A DNA stretch of 64,000 bases. It comes from Arctopsyche grandis (lineage: Eukaryota; Arthropoda; Insecta; Trichoptera; Hydropsychidae). Below the pieces are notes generated by a model, which saw only the letters and a program-made list of their open reading frames with translations, searched no databases and was not told the DNA's origin. Positions 27,290-45,912 of this stretch are shown piece by piece (positions within the stretch are counted from its first letter, which is position 1; each line of letters starts with the position of its first letter). The stretch lies in contig NC_135362.1 in NCBI RefSeq assembly GCF_051622035.1, forward strand, positions 14,387,501 to 14,451,500, in the 5' to 3' direction. The position numbers and the translations under genes were made by a program.

Positions 27290-27434
27290 ATAGCGATATT
27301 ATATGTACATATGTATATATGATGATAAAATTCTCTACATATGTATATATGAATCGAAATGAAGAAATTGTAAAATTGGTATTCCGTTTATAAAATAAAT
27401 TAAAATCATTAAATGAGATTGCATTTGATTAAAA
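24977..27434. other. Intergenic; no gene supported
   Basis: A less AT-rich, CpG-bearing non-coding patch at about 25340-25560. Otherwise AT-rich. A pure (AC)n array lies at 27249-27287. Confidence 0.35.
27249..27287. repeat. (AC)n microsatellite
   Basis: About 19 perfect AC dinucleotides. Confidence 0.95.
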
Positions 27435-27986
27435 ATGTATGTGCGTGGTAGACATCATCATTTGATGGCTGTACCTCCTGCCGGCACAGTTCTTTATCGG
27501 ATGGCTCCCATTCCAAGAGCTATCCGACATCTTAATGAAATCTTTGCTGCCGTGCTAAAATGTGATATTTTCCCCCTTAGTGAGCGTAGGTTATTAGAGA
27601 TTATTTTAACCTACATAAGTACATATTTGTCTGCGCTCATCATTATTTTCATAATTGGACGTGATGTTTGAATGGAATTTTCATCTTCTCTCTTCCATTT
27701 GGGCCTCGTGGGGATATTTTGTATTTACGGCTGGTTCTTATATGTATGTTTATTGGTGCTGATGTGGATGCAAGACATTCCTTACTATGTATTCCCTTTA
27801 TTCTCTTTGATCTTCATTTTAATGTGCTATTTTTTTTCTTTTGTCTTTTACTATAGTTTATTTTATTTTTATTATGATTTTTTTTTCTTGTTATCTTATG
27901 TTGAGAATTTTTACTTATTTACTTATTATAAGGCTCTTTCTGTAATACCACAATGGTTCAAAACCATAAATAAATACATTATTTGA
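27435..27986 (+). other. Two adjoining open frames, hydrophobic, unrecognised
   Basis: A 78-codon frame (27435-27671) ends in a hydrophobic run (YLSALIIIFII). A 104-codon frame (27672-27986), in the same phase register after the stop, is Phe/Tyr/Leu-rich throughout. Base composition (T-rich) explains much of the hydrophobicity. A decayed membrane-protein exon is possible. I cannot assign a family. Confidence 0.15.
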
Positions 27987-27999
27987 GACAACTGATTTT

Positions 28000-29901
28000 C
28001 AATATCTCTATGGTATTCAATACTATTAAAAGATAAATAATTCACCTAAAATTATTAGACATTATTGCATATTTAGCATTTCTGTAACGAGGTCGAACCC
28101 TAAGCAATTTATATATTACACCATTGCAGTCTGGCAAAATCAAGTGAACGCTTCTGCTTTTGACCTTTACGGTCAAACGAGAGCGTTCACATAATTCCCG
28201 AAAGTGCTTCAGTGCAATACGCTATTGCAAAACACCCAAAGGAAACTCCGGTATTTGCTCTATTATGAAACATTTCCCTTTTGATTATAGTTAACAGAGA
28301 CTTCATAATATTGCACGAAGCGTCCCAATTAGTTTGATCGTGTAGAAGTCATTACACAGGTCGTACGTCATCAAACGCAATCGAACATTCAATCTCTGCT
28401 AATAATTGCATCGGAAATTTCCACTTTTCGTAATGATTATTAATAATTGATAGTTAATTCAGGGGGAATCGACATTCGCTCGAATTACGTACAGGTCATT
28501 AGATACCAGCACTGGGGGTGGGTACGATGTGATGAGGAAAATGGGGTGGTGAATTGGAGTGGAGGGTCACGAGGTCAATTCGTTCGTTGAACCGCGAGCC
28601 AAAGGAAATGAAAGATAACGGACTGGGTATTAAGAGATTTGCGCTCGAGAGGGGAAAAACTCGGGTGGGGGTAGAGGGAAAACTCGGATGCGCGACCTCG
28701 AGCTGAGGAAATAGAAAAACCTCCGAAAAGGATTTTCCTCTCGCGTTTTTCCGAGCGGCGGTAGCGCGCTCGATTTCCGGACCGGTTCGCAAAAACGGTC
28801 GAACGCGCCCCAAACATAAATTGATTGATAATAATTATTGCGTAAAAGCGAAGCGAAACGAGGACACTCTGATGCGAAATCTTTTTCAGTACACGTAATA
28901 ATAGAAAACAACTTGAAAATAGATATAATTTGGACAAGTTTAATTAAAACGGAACTTTGGAATGGGATAAATTGGGGCAACTTAGCTAAAGTACCCGGAA
29001 ACCTAGCAATCTGAAACTTGGCGTACGTATTTGGTAAAACCTAAAATGTTTAACCTACCTTTAAGCGAATTTGCATATACCTTAAATCCTCTTACGTTAA
29101 TGAAAATAATACCAACATACAACTGACATTTTGAACGAAGATCGGGAATATTATATAACAATACTCATTGGTAAATATCAACATGTATTTTATATACATA
29201 TAAATAGCCTTAGCAACTAAATAAAGAAAATTTATGCAGAAAAAAGTATAAAATCCGAAATAAAATACCTTTCGAGTTAATGGAAGACTAGAAATACGTG
29301 TTTCTGGCAGCAAATTGAATGCTTTGATCAAAATACATGCATGTGAAATATATAGGATTTTTAATATCTCATTTTAAGATATACATAATTACGCATGTAA
29401 AAATTTTCTTAAAAATTTAAAAACAACATTTGAGCTACTCATATTTTGAATAAATGTTATTTGCACTAAATTTGCTTAAATAAGCATTTGAAAATAGTTG
29501 TGGAGAATCACTCGTATTCACACACCAAAAATCCGTTTATGTTATCGTTTCTAAGAAAACATTCAACATAAGAGCCAGCGTCAGACAGAATAAGCGTTCG
29601 CCCGGTAAATCAAACGTCAAATGGCTTGCCAGTAACAAATATAAAATTTGATGTTTCAGTGAAATCATAACCAGTCACTGGGTAATCGTAATATCTTAGC
29701 AGCCAACACTTATTTATTTATGTGTATGTTAGGTTAGGTTAAGTTAGGGTTGGCCCTATTCATTTAAGATCAGGATCGGTATTTATTTTTGTTAGTGGCA
29801 ACCCATTTGATGTTTGATTTGCCGGGCGAAACCGAATCTATCATGCGAGCTATTTTAGAGAGGGGTATTCTTTTTATTTTCCGGGCCGATAAATGGAACC
29901 C

Positions 29902-29903
<2 letters not shown>
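28000..29903. other. Intergenic; complex, CpG-richer non-coding block
   Basis: 28126-28900 stands out by higher GC and complexity (for example TGACCTTTACGGTCA at 28161-28175). Overlapping open frames on the minus strand at 28499-28980 share no domain and have no splice context. A candidate regulatory region only. 29727-29752 has a short TTAGG-like run. Confidence 0.35.

Positions 29904-29963
<60 letters not shown>
29904..29963. repeat. (TA)n microsatellite
   Basis: Pure TA array, and the insertion target of the adjoining hAT element. Confidence 0.9.
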
Positions 29964-29966
<3 letters not shown>

Positions 29967-30733
29967 CGTTTCCCAACCTGTGGTACGCGTACCACTTGGT
30001 GGTACGCGGTTGATGGTTGGTGGTATGATTTACAATCATTATAAAATAGAAATATTTTTTAAATAATTAATAAACATTAGCTTAATTAATCATTAATCAT
30101 AGTCGACGTCAATATTTACAGTCGATGATCGAAAATCCGGCATATATGTATGTATGTATGTACATATGTACTGGTTCGGTGATTACTAGTCAAATGTGAA
30201 CCGGTCACAGGACAACCGGTCGGACAACAATCGGTCACGAGAAAACTGGTTGACCGATTTTAGGGTGTGACCAGATGGCCAAAAAAAGGATACGATACGT
30301 TGACGGATGTTGCTGTAAGGTATGAACAGGAAATGTCGGGTACTGCTGTGAGCCTGCCGTGGCGTAAACGTGACGGTTGGTATGAATATACCCATACAAA
30401 ATGTACCAAAGAATACTTTTCGTACGGCCGGATACCTGCTGAAGTCGGTACGTGCTGACTAGGTATGAACAGACCTCAACTCGTACGAGCGTAGACGCGC
30501 TTATAAGCTTGTATTATCCATGTTGATACTAAATCACCACTACCGGTTCGAGCGAAAACACCGGAATAAGCCCGTGTACGCGCGTCCGGTTTTTTGAAGC
30601 GCGAAAAGTAGCGCGCGTGTAAGCGCGTATGCCGAAACGACCGTATACGCGCAGAAAAAAATGCTAGTTTGAAACCGCCCTAATATACTAACTACCAAGT
30701 GGTACGCGAGTCAAAAAGGGTTGGGAAACGCTG
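29964..30733. mobile_element. hAT non-autonomous element
   Basis: Perfect 15-bp inverted ends CAGCGTTTCCCAACC (29964-29978 and the inverse at 30719-30733). They extend imperfectly into GTACCACTTGGT-type subterminal repeats. ATATATAT occurs on both sides (29956-29963 and 30734-30741); this is compatible with an 8-bp duplication but weak evidence within a TA array. There is no transposase. The interior has low-identity sequence related to the Harbinger-like MITE. Confidence 0.75.
30456..30476. mobile_element. Right end of a Harbinger-like MITE inside the hAT element
   Basis: CTAGGTATGAACAGACCT, preceded from about 30405 by AAAGAATAC...CGTAC...GGATAC words, parallels the right half of the 23049-23256 element. 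The left end is too decayed to place. Confidence 0.45.
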
Positions 30734-32728
30734 ATATATATGACATGTCGATTGTATTATTCACAATTTTTACAACTTATCATATTGTATAATTCAAGTA
30801 ATATGTTAATTAACATACTACGTATATGCACAAAGTCATCAAATGTGATTTATAATATGAGTACTAACATTCTCAACAAGGCAAATTGTACCTAATCGGC
30901 TCTCGACTAACTTGAAACGATAAGAAAATTCAACCCAAACAGACTATATAAATATACAAATGTTCGAGATTGCAGAATACGTATATACAATAATAGTAAG
31001 TAACAAGACGATATTCAAAATACTTTATATGTATATGTCCGTAACTAAGAGAATCTCCGTATTGTTTCGCGTCGAGATAAAGGGGTTTCTAGTTAGCGGC
31101 TCTAACGATCCGAAAAATCACCACACTCATAAGGACTTGGGGATGAGTTATCGTAGAGCGGCGGTTCTCAAAGATCGATAGGACGACTCACACAAACAAA
31201 CGCCGAATATTCATCGTGAAACTTGGGCCAATTTTGCAGGAGACTTTCGCACGCATCTAATCGCTCGCTTTACCCGAAAAAAAAAACGGTGTGAAAATTC
31301 ATCATTCACGCGGTGTCAGCCCGAGTGAAGAATATTTGTCGTAAAATAATCTCTACCTCGGGCAAAGTTCGGGCAGTCGCAGCATCCTGACGTTCCATTT
31401 AAAAAGTGATTGATTATGATGGAACGAACCTGTTGGAAACTTCCGCAAGATCTGATGAACAGATTTTTAATTTTATTGCATTATCATCTGTTGCGTGAAA
31501 TATAATGTATCCGTCCAATCGATTATCTATTTGCCCGTTCAAATATAAATAGTATCAAATGTCAAAGTGGGAAAATATAACAGTGACAATCAGAAAAAAC
31601 ATTTTTGCGAAAGCGTAGTGCTCTCTGGAATGAAACAGGTATCTAGATGTGTTAGCGAAAAATGAAAGAGTAGGGTTCGTCGTAATTGCCTAAGAATCCA
31701 GGATTGTGTTCAAGCGTGTGTTTATCTTTTATTTGTTGTGATGTTTTGTAATATATACCTCGAAGTTTCCTTTATAAACACTTTTCGTATCTAAATTCTT
31801 TCTTACCGGGTAAATAGCTTGAGAAAATAAATCATTTGTAGACTCGTGCAGTATTTTGGATTGATACCACACATAAAAATCATGGGTATGACAAAACAAA
31901 TATAATATTTCAGTATTGTATTCAACAAATACATACACTCAAAGGTGCTATAACAATGTACATACATGTATATAAATGTATATAAATGTTGTATAATTAG
32001 GTTAAAAAAAAATCTACCTACAACAAATAGAACTTGAAAAATTGGAATACAAATTGCACAACAAAAAATATGATTGTAAATTCATAAAACCTCATAACAA
32101 TTAATACTCTTCAAAATTATGGAATGCATATTAAAAAAAAAAAAACAAACGAAGGAACAGGGATAACTATAGCTAACTTGTATATGCAATATAAATAAAT
32201 TTGTTTGGGTTGAGATAAGCGACAGATTTGGGTAAATACAAATATTGATATTGTGAGATTGCACATACATATTGTGATAGTATAATACTAAAATGATAAC
32301 TTTTTACTCGCAAACAAAAATAATCTTATTTATTTGATTTTAAGTAATGCCAAACTGACATACGTATATGTGCGAAATTGCTGATACTTCAAATATTAAT
32401 TTTATATGTATGTATATGTAATATAAAATTATACATAAGTAGTTCCATTAAAAAATTATGATATAAATAAATTATTTCGTTAAAAATGTAAAACGATATT
32501 CAACAATAAAATTAAAAAGTTAATAATTAATTGGTCAAAATCCAATATTCATATTTAAAATTTAAATCATCAAATATCAGGTCATCAACAATAAATATTA
32601 AATTTCAATAAAAAATTAATTGAAATCATTCAAATATAAAAATCAATTTATAGCAATAAGATTTTGTCATTTTCAGGCTTACATACTAATCAATCACATG
32701 GTCACAATCTGAAATGATTGCTGTCATT
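30734..32728. other. Intergenic DNA downstream of aminotransferase A
   Basis: No gene supported. 31080-31400 is somewhat less AT-rich. The rest is AT-rich and simple. Confidence 0.4.
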
Positions 32729-32734
32729 TTTATT
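32729..32734 (-). promoter_or_regulatory. Polyadenylation signal candidate, aminotransferase A
   Basis: AATAAA on the minus strand, about 87 nt after the stop codon of copy A. Confidence 0.5.
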
Positions 32735-32820
32735 CAAGCACAATGATTATAAATTGGGTATATGGCAAATTATATGATGACATGAATCGAAAATCTGTCG
32801 AAACTTGCACCACGTCGAGT

Positions 32821-40340
<7,520 letters not shown>

Positions 40341-40562
40341 AGTATTTTCAGTTGAATAACAATCAATTCAATTTACAAATTAATGTCTAGTTTCATTTTC
40401 TTGGTGAATTGTTTGCAAAAATATCAGACTCCGTTCGTACGATTACAGTTGTGTATAATTTTTTTCAATTTAATACTTTTGATTATATTTTATAACAATT
40501 ACTTAATGAGCTTTCAGAAGCAATAATTATCCAGATAGTACAAAAAATTTTAGCATTTTAAC

Positions 40563-40766
40563 CATAGAAGTAGAATGCATAGAATGGTCATTCTTAACAA
40601 AAGTATCGTCTAAAAGCGAGCCATCGAAGAGAGAGACGGAAAGTCAGAAGAGAGACAAGAGAGAGAGAGACGAAGTTTAGCAAACAACGAACAAACTCTG
40701 CCACGCAGAGTTTTTGTAGCAACATTTTTGGAGGCTGAGAGCGATTCTATGCATTCTACTTCTATG
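40563..40766. mobile_element. hAT-type MITE upstream of aminotransferase A
   Basis: A 204-bp element with perfect 23-bp inverted ends (beginning CATAGAAGTAGAATGCATAG) and a perfect 8-bp target duplication ATTTTAAC (40555-40562 and 40767-40774). The interior has GAGAGA-rich sequence and no coding. It lies about 220 bp upstream of the aminotransferase A start codon. Confidence 0.9.
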
Positions 40767-40858
40767 ATTTTAACAAACAAAAATTGCCGATCATACAAAG
40801 ACTGTTCGTATTTCCATGCAGCTCATTCAAAATAAGTCATCTGAATTAGTTCGTCTTA

Positions 40859-41047
40859 GCCCGCCTTTTCACGTGCAGGATGGATTATGTGTTGTATGCA
40901 TTGTTTCACACGTCCCGGATGAATCCACCGGTTGTGGATTCATCCGGGACGTGTGAAACAGTGCATACCCACCCATACAACACTGAGCGTAGTACCCGGC
41001 GCAGGCGCGGTGCTGGTCTAATTCATCCTTCCCGTGTAAAGGCTGGC
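40859..41047. mobile_element. Harbinger-like MITE with central perfect palindrome
   Basis: Inverted ends GCCCGCCTTTTCACGTG and the inverse of GCCAGCCTTTACACGGG. TTA on both sides (40856-40858 and 41048-41050). The centre is a perfect 26-bp inverted repeat (40903-40928 with 40934-40959) around a 5-nt loop. Non-coding. Confidence 0.7.
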
Positions 41048-41050
41048 TTA

Positions 41051-43042
41051 GCCGGTAACCAGAATAAATAAATAAATATATTTATTTAATTCTCAAATTA
41101 TGTAAATAAATGTATTTTTCGTTTATTAAATTATATCCACCAAAGCAACACCGAACAATTCAGCTTGCACTAATAATATATTTCATTCCTGTGTTACTAT
41201 TTCGCAAAATATTTATCCTATTTTCAATGGTCCGCAAATGTAAAGCTTGAGAATCGCTGACCTAGAAATTCAATATCTGGTCAGATACTATGTGAAAAAG
41301 CAATATTTTATAATTGTTTTCGCCTTCCAATTACCCAAAATTTTCGTTTTCCAAATAATTTTAGTTTACATAATCGAGATTCTATGTACTTCATCTCTAA
41401 AAGTTCAAAAAATTGATTGTTTATTGTGAAATATTCATTTAAAATTTTGTAAAACATACCGAGGTATATTATAAATATACCTATACATATTCTCACTTGT
41501 CGATATTATACAATTATTACTTAGTAATAATTGGATAACAATGCATTTCCAAAAGCTCAATGAGTTCAATTGAATCAGATATTAAAGGTGCTAATGAATA
41601 TTTGTGTAATCAGCTATTTTCTGTGATATGCACATTGTGGCGGAATATTGTTCATACTGAATACAAAAAACTGATTACATAAAGGTCAAGTTTGGAAATT
41701 AGTCGATTAGTAATCTGTTGTAAAGTGGGCTTTTAATTCAAAACGAATGAAATTATTTTTAGTGAGGTAGTATAAAAATAAAAATGTTAATAACGATTCA
41801 GTCAAGTTTACATTTAAACATCAATTTTATTTTTAAAAACAAAATGTTAAATGTTATAATAGTATACTGAGTATCATAAATTAAAATTTAACAATATTAA
41901 AAAAAATATTGCGACATCTATACAACAAATCTAAAATGAAGAATAGTTTTCCAAAATTAGGAAAACCTTGGCATTCTACTCACACAAAAGACTCTTTGTA
42001 TACTTCAACTACAATACAACAAAAGCAAATCTAAAATGATTCGTTAATTTTATTGTAATCATGGCATTGTCATAAATATTAACACTTAGTACATTGTCTC
42101 TAGAAAATTTAGTTGAAAGTAAAAGTTTAATTATTTTAATATGTATATACATATAAAAAATCTAAAAAAATGTGACATACATTAATAAATAATGAAGTTA
42201 GTATTTTGAGTTCTTCTCATTGTAGTTTAATATACAAAAAAAAAATACCAATTAATCCCAATCTGTACAAAGCTATAACTACAGAAAAATGTTATACCAA
42301 TATGTAAATTGCTCACTTATTACAACACTTGTCCCAAGAACACTGTTTAGCTTAACTATTTACTCAATTCAAAAACATGCAATTGTATGTAGGTCAACAT
42401 TTATCAAACGCCGATGACCTTATTCGTTGAATCGTGGAGACAAAAATTCAATCGAATAACATTCGTATATTTATCTGTCAATTGTTGACTATTTGGAATT
42501 ATGGTCTAATGTTTCAACGGGTTAATAAGCCAATTTTATTGTTTATAGTTCCAATTGAACGCGATTTACCATCAATGGACACAATTGATTTTTATTTTTC
42601 ATGATGACCGTCAATCGACAAATATCAATAAAATATATTACACATATTAAATGAATGTTTACAAAAGGCTTGTATTTTTCGGGTCAGAATATAAATGACC
42701 AAAATGAATATTAGATGGTCAGAATTGATACTGATTGGTCAGAATTTAAACTGGATTGGTCATAATTTTTATTTTATTTTATTTCATAGAACATGAACAT
42801 TCGCTTTTACAGATCGATCCAAAGCGGTGAATGCACTTTAATCAGATAAATACAGTCAATGAATCAATGCAATATATAAGCATTTTATACAATGCGAATT
42901 AATACAAACATCCACACTGACATCTATGGTGAAATTTTTGCAGCATTTTATAATCAAATTGGCGAACTTTAAGACGCTGAATAACTCGAGATTAGCAAGA
43001 GAGATAGGAAAAGAGATAAAAGAAGATGCCAATTTTACAGAA
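41051..43042. other. AT-rich intergenic DNA; possible element with TGACCA subterminal repeats
   Basis: No gene. 42650-42775 has repeated TGGTCAGAATT words. The inverse (AATTCTGACCA, TTCTGACCG) recurs at 43400-43520. The pair may be ends of one decayed DNA transposon that also contains SINE copy E. Confidence 0.35.
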
Positions 43043-43046
43043 GCCA

Positions 43047-43187
43047 TTACAATGAAAATTAGAAAAATTGGCAAACTCTGATGATAAACTATCGACCTCG
43101 AGTCACAAACCAAGGTCTGGCCAGCAGCAGAACTCCAGTGGGAATCGAACCCATGACACTCTGCTAACCACTAGTCCACGGCGCTGG
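43047..43187 (-). mobile_element. tRNA-derived SINE, copy E
   Basis: Minus strand. The head CAGCGCCGTGGACTAGTGG with GGGTTCGATTCCCACTGG (box B) differs from that of copies A and D. The body is shared: TGCTGGCCAGACCTTGG, GTGACTCGAGGTCGATAG and AGAGTTTGCCAATTTTTC. Confidence 0.75.
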
Positions 43188-43631
43188 TTTTTTACATCAA
43201 ATGGTAAGAATTATTCTGAAAGATGTTCAGAATCATTTTTTTCAGTTGTGTTTCAGTGTTGTTACTGCTGTAATATTGAAGATTACTACAACTAGTCGAT
43301 CTGTCATTCGCATCTCGGTTCAACAGTTTCGAATGCTTTGTTATGAGTTATAATCCATTCTATGAAAAAAAATGGTTTAATGCCGACTACTCATTATTTT
43401 TGACCATTCTGACCAATTATTATTTTTACTATGACCATTTATTATTTTTATTATTACCATTCATTCATTACTTTTATTCTCTCCAAAAGTTGATTTAAAT
43501 TCTGACCGTTTAATTGGTTGCCTTTACAAAATTCCTGTATTTTATATTACATATGTATGTATGTGTATATTAAATTTAATAATATTATGTACTACATGTA
43601 AAACAAGACATCCAATTATAAGTATGAATTA

Positions 43632-43637
43632 TTTAAT
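43632..43637 (-). promoter_or_regulatory. Variant polyadenylation signal, CENP-B-type gene
   Basis: ATTAAA on the minus strand, about 67 nt after the stop codon. Confidence 0.35.
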
Positions 43638-43703
43638 CTCCAAAACATGAATTATTTGATGAAGGATCTTCATTTTCACGAATATTTTAAAAGGTGATAA
43701 TTA

Positions 43704-45137
43704 TTATTCGGACTCTCCATACAATCTATTCACTAAGGTTTGTACTATATTTATTTTCTGTCTATAGCACAATAACTCTTTTTTAATCCCCATGCACACA
43801 TTGGAACGTCTTTCTCGATCAGGATCTTCTCGTTTAATGGTCTGTAATAACTCTTCCATTTTTTTAAATATATTAATCAAACCACTCAATCCCAATTCAT
43901 TGTCAGAATTAGTGTCCACACTTGTACTCACAATATCTTCAGTATTAGATATTAAACTATCGCATACTTGAGAAGATGTACATTCTTGTTTAATATTAAG
44001 TTGATTAGTTATTGTAGATTTATCCATTGTCAATTTTTGAAATGGCTCTATACGAATGTTTGAATCATCATTAGTATTAGATTTTTGACTAGTGGAATCC
44101 GTACAACAAACATCGTCACCGTCCCATTCTTCTTTAACATCACCGTCCGATTCTTCTTTTACATCACCGTACGATTCTTCTTTAACATCACAGTCCGATT
44201 CTTCTTTGACATCGTCCGGTTCTTCTTTAACATCACAAATAGGCATATCAACATCTTCCGTGGTGGCATCACCGTCCGATTCTTCTTTAACATCACAAAT
44301 AGATATATCGACATCTTCCGTGGTGACATCACCGTCCGATTCTTCTTTAACATCACAAATAGATATATCGACATCTTCCGTGGTGACATCACCGTCCGAT
44401 TCTTCTTTAACATCACAAATAGATATATCGACATCTTCCGTGGTGACATCACCGTCCGATTCTTCTTTTACATCACCGTCCGATTCTTCTTTAGCATCAC
44501 AAATAGGCATATCGACATCTTCTGTAGTGGCACAACTCGATAGAATTTGTAATGAATTATTCCTAACAATATAAGGCAAAGGTTCATCACAGATATCATT
44601 CAAAATAAACGATTTTTCTGTAGAGACCCTTGACGAAGAATTTTTGCCTTCTTTTGACTCACACGGGAATTCAACTCTTTGCATATTGGCTCTCTTTTTA
44701 AAGCGGTGAAACCAACCTCGACTCGCTTGGAAGGGTGGTCCGATTGAATTTCCTCCGTTTGACTTTAAATCTTCGTATATGGTTTTGGCTTTATCGATGA
44801 TGTTTTTTTGCGATAAACGGACTTGCTTTAAAGCTTGCTCTCTTAGCCATACTTTCAATAATCTCTCCACCTCTGGTACCATCACACACTTGGCCCGTTT
44901 AGAATACATAATGGGGGATTCGAGAGAACCAGCATTCTTCACGTATTCAACAATTTTGTCTTGGTCCCTCTTAATACAAGACACTGTGGAACGAGGGATT
45001 CCCAACACCCTTGAAAGATCACCCTGTTTTTCGCCGTTTTTTAGCCTTTGAAGTATTTCAAATTTCTCACCTACAGTCACACCTCTATGATTACGTTTTC
45101 TTTTAGTTATTTGGTCATCTTCTTTAATTTCCGCCAT
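43704..45137 (-). CDS. CENP-B/Tigger-type DNA-binding protein with acidic VKEE repeats
   Basis: An intronless frame of 477 residues from the ATG at 45137. That start has a good context (AAC before, G after). The frame stays open 42 codons further upstream, but the extra sequence is not protein-like. Residues ~14-65 form a CENP-B N-terminal (psq-like) helix-turn-helix (TVGEKFEILQRLKNGEKQGD, LGIPRSTVSCI). Residues ~85-150 form a Tc5/CENP-B second HTH (VERLLKVWLREQ, GWFHRFKKR). These bind DNA in CENP-B and in Tigger/pogo transposases. The DDE nuclease that follows in transposases is absent. Residues ~202-345 are instead a tandem acidic array with a 20-residue unit (CDVKEESDGD + VTTEDVDISI), encoded by a 60-bp repeat that is nearly identical between units. 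The C terminus (415-477) is a basic, probably helical segment. I infer a nuclear, transposase-derived host protein. A truncated transposon is the alternative, but no inverted repeats were found around it. Confidence 0.8.
   Translation of the reverse strand: MAEIKEDDQITKRKRNHRGVTVGEKFEILQRLKNGEKQGDLSRVLGIPRSTVSCIKRDQDKIVEYVKNAGSLESPIMYSKRAKCVMVPEVERLLKVWLREQALKQVRLSQKNIIDKAKTIYEDLKSNGGNSIGPPFQASRGWFHRFKKRANMQRVEFPCESKEGKNSSSRVSTEKSFILNDICDEPLPYIVRNNSLQILSSCATTEDVDMPICDAKEESDGDVKEESDGDVTTEDVDISICDVKEESDGDVTTEDVDISICDVKEESDGDVTTEDVDISICDVKEESDGDATTEDVDMPICDVKEEPDDVKEESDCDVKEESYGDVKEESDGDVKEEWDGDDVCCTDSTSQKSNTNDDSNIRIEPFQKLTMDKSTITNQLNIKQECTSSQVCDSLISNTEDIVSTSVDTNSDNELGLSGLINIFKKMEELLQTIKREDPDRERRSNVCMGIKKELLCYRQKINIVQTLVNRLYGESE
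44105..44530 (-). repeat. 60-bp coding minisatellite
   Basis: Three consecutive 60-bp units (44281-44460) are almost identical, with diverged units on both sides and extra 15-24 bp subunits encoding VKEES. The period is a multiple of three, so unit gain or loss keeps the frame. The long open frames on the other strand and in other phases here are by-products of the repeat. Confidence 0.95.
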
Positions 45138-45912
45138 GTTCAAACCTTTATTTAAAATAGTATTCGTCGCGAAATTATACTTGCAAATGTCAACTGTCAG
45201 ATATCTAATGTTAAATAAAGAGACCCCAATTCTAGTATTAGTATGACCATTACACGTTTTCATAAAACGCTGAAAATTTTTCCTTTTGATTTAATTGATT
45301 TTTCAAAAATATGTACTGTAAATAAAAACTGTCTTTTTTATCCCTGTATACTTACCTACTCACATTTTTTTCTGTTGTTTGTCGTTTTATTTTTAAATAC
45401 ATAGTATAATACCCAAACACCTACTAAATTGCATATTTCAGTATTTACATCATATTCTAAACCAGTGTTTCTTAAATTGAAATATCTATAAAAACAAATA
45501 CCACTTTTTATTTAATTTTTTCAAAATGTGATTACGCTGAGCTTTCAAATATGTACATATACGTAGCAACTAATCGTTTATTTTCCGTTTTCTACGGTAG
45601 AAATTCTACCACATACTTATATGAACAAAGTTTCTTAATGATATTATTATATGATATACATATATAAAATCAAAGTTCAAAAATGTAGAATAGGATTTCA
45701 GAACAGAACTATTTTGCATTGAGTCAATCCTTGTGATTCTATATTTAGTTTCAAAGCACTCTCTTTCTAATAGTAAGAACTGATAACACAAAGCTACTAT
45801 ATATAATAAAACTTTATTTATGGTATTTTCTGTGTATAGTATATATGTACATATAACTTATATAAGCAAGGTTTTTTTTGGAAAAAGTTTTATATAAGAA
45901 AATACTCACGTA
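45138..45912. other. Intergenic, presumed 5' flank of the CENP-B-type gene
   Basis: AT-rich. No TATA or initiator can be assigned with confidence. Confidence 0.4.

Noticed and set aside
28499-28980. Three overlapping minus-strand frames of 104-120 codons
   Set aside because: They are in different phases, share no motif, and none has splice or start context; more likely a GC-richer non-coding block.
29727-29752. Insect telomere repeat (TTAGG)n
   Set aside because: Only about four imperfect units; too short to call interstitial telomeric DNA.
44221-44520. Regularly spaced repeats resembling a CRISPR array
   Set aside because: The repeats are contiguous, coding, and in a eukaryotic gene; there are no unique spacers.
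44085-44574. Plus-strand open frames of 152 and 160 codons and a minus-strand 97-codon frame over the 60-bp repeat
   Set aside because: A repeat unit of 60 bp (multiple of three) without stops leaves several frames open. Only the minus-strand frame joined to the HTH domains is protein-like.
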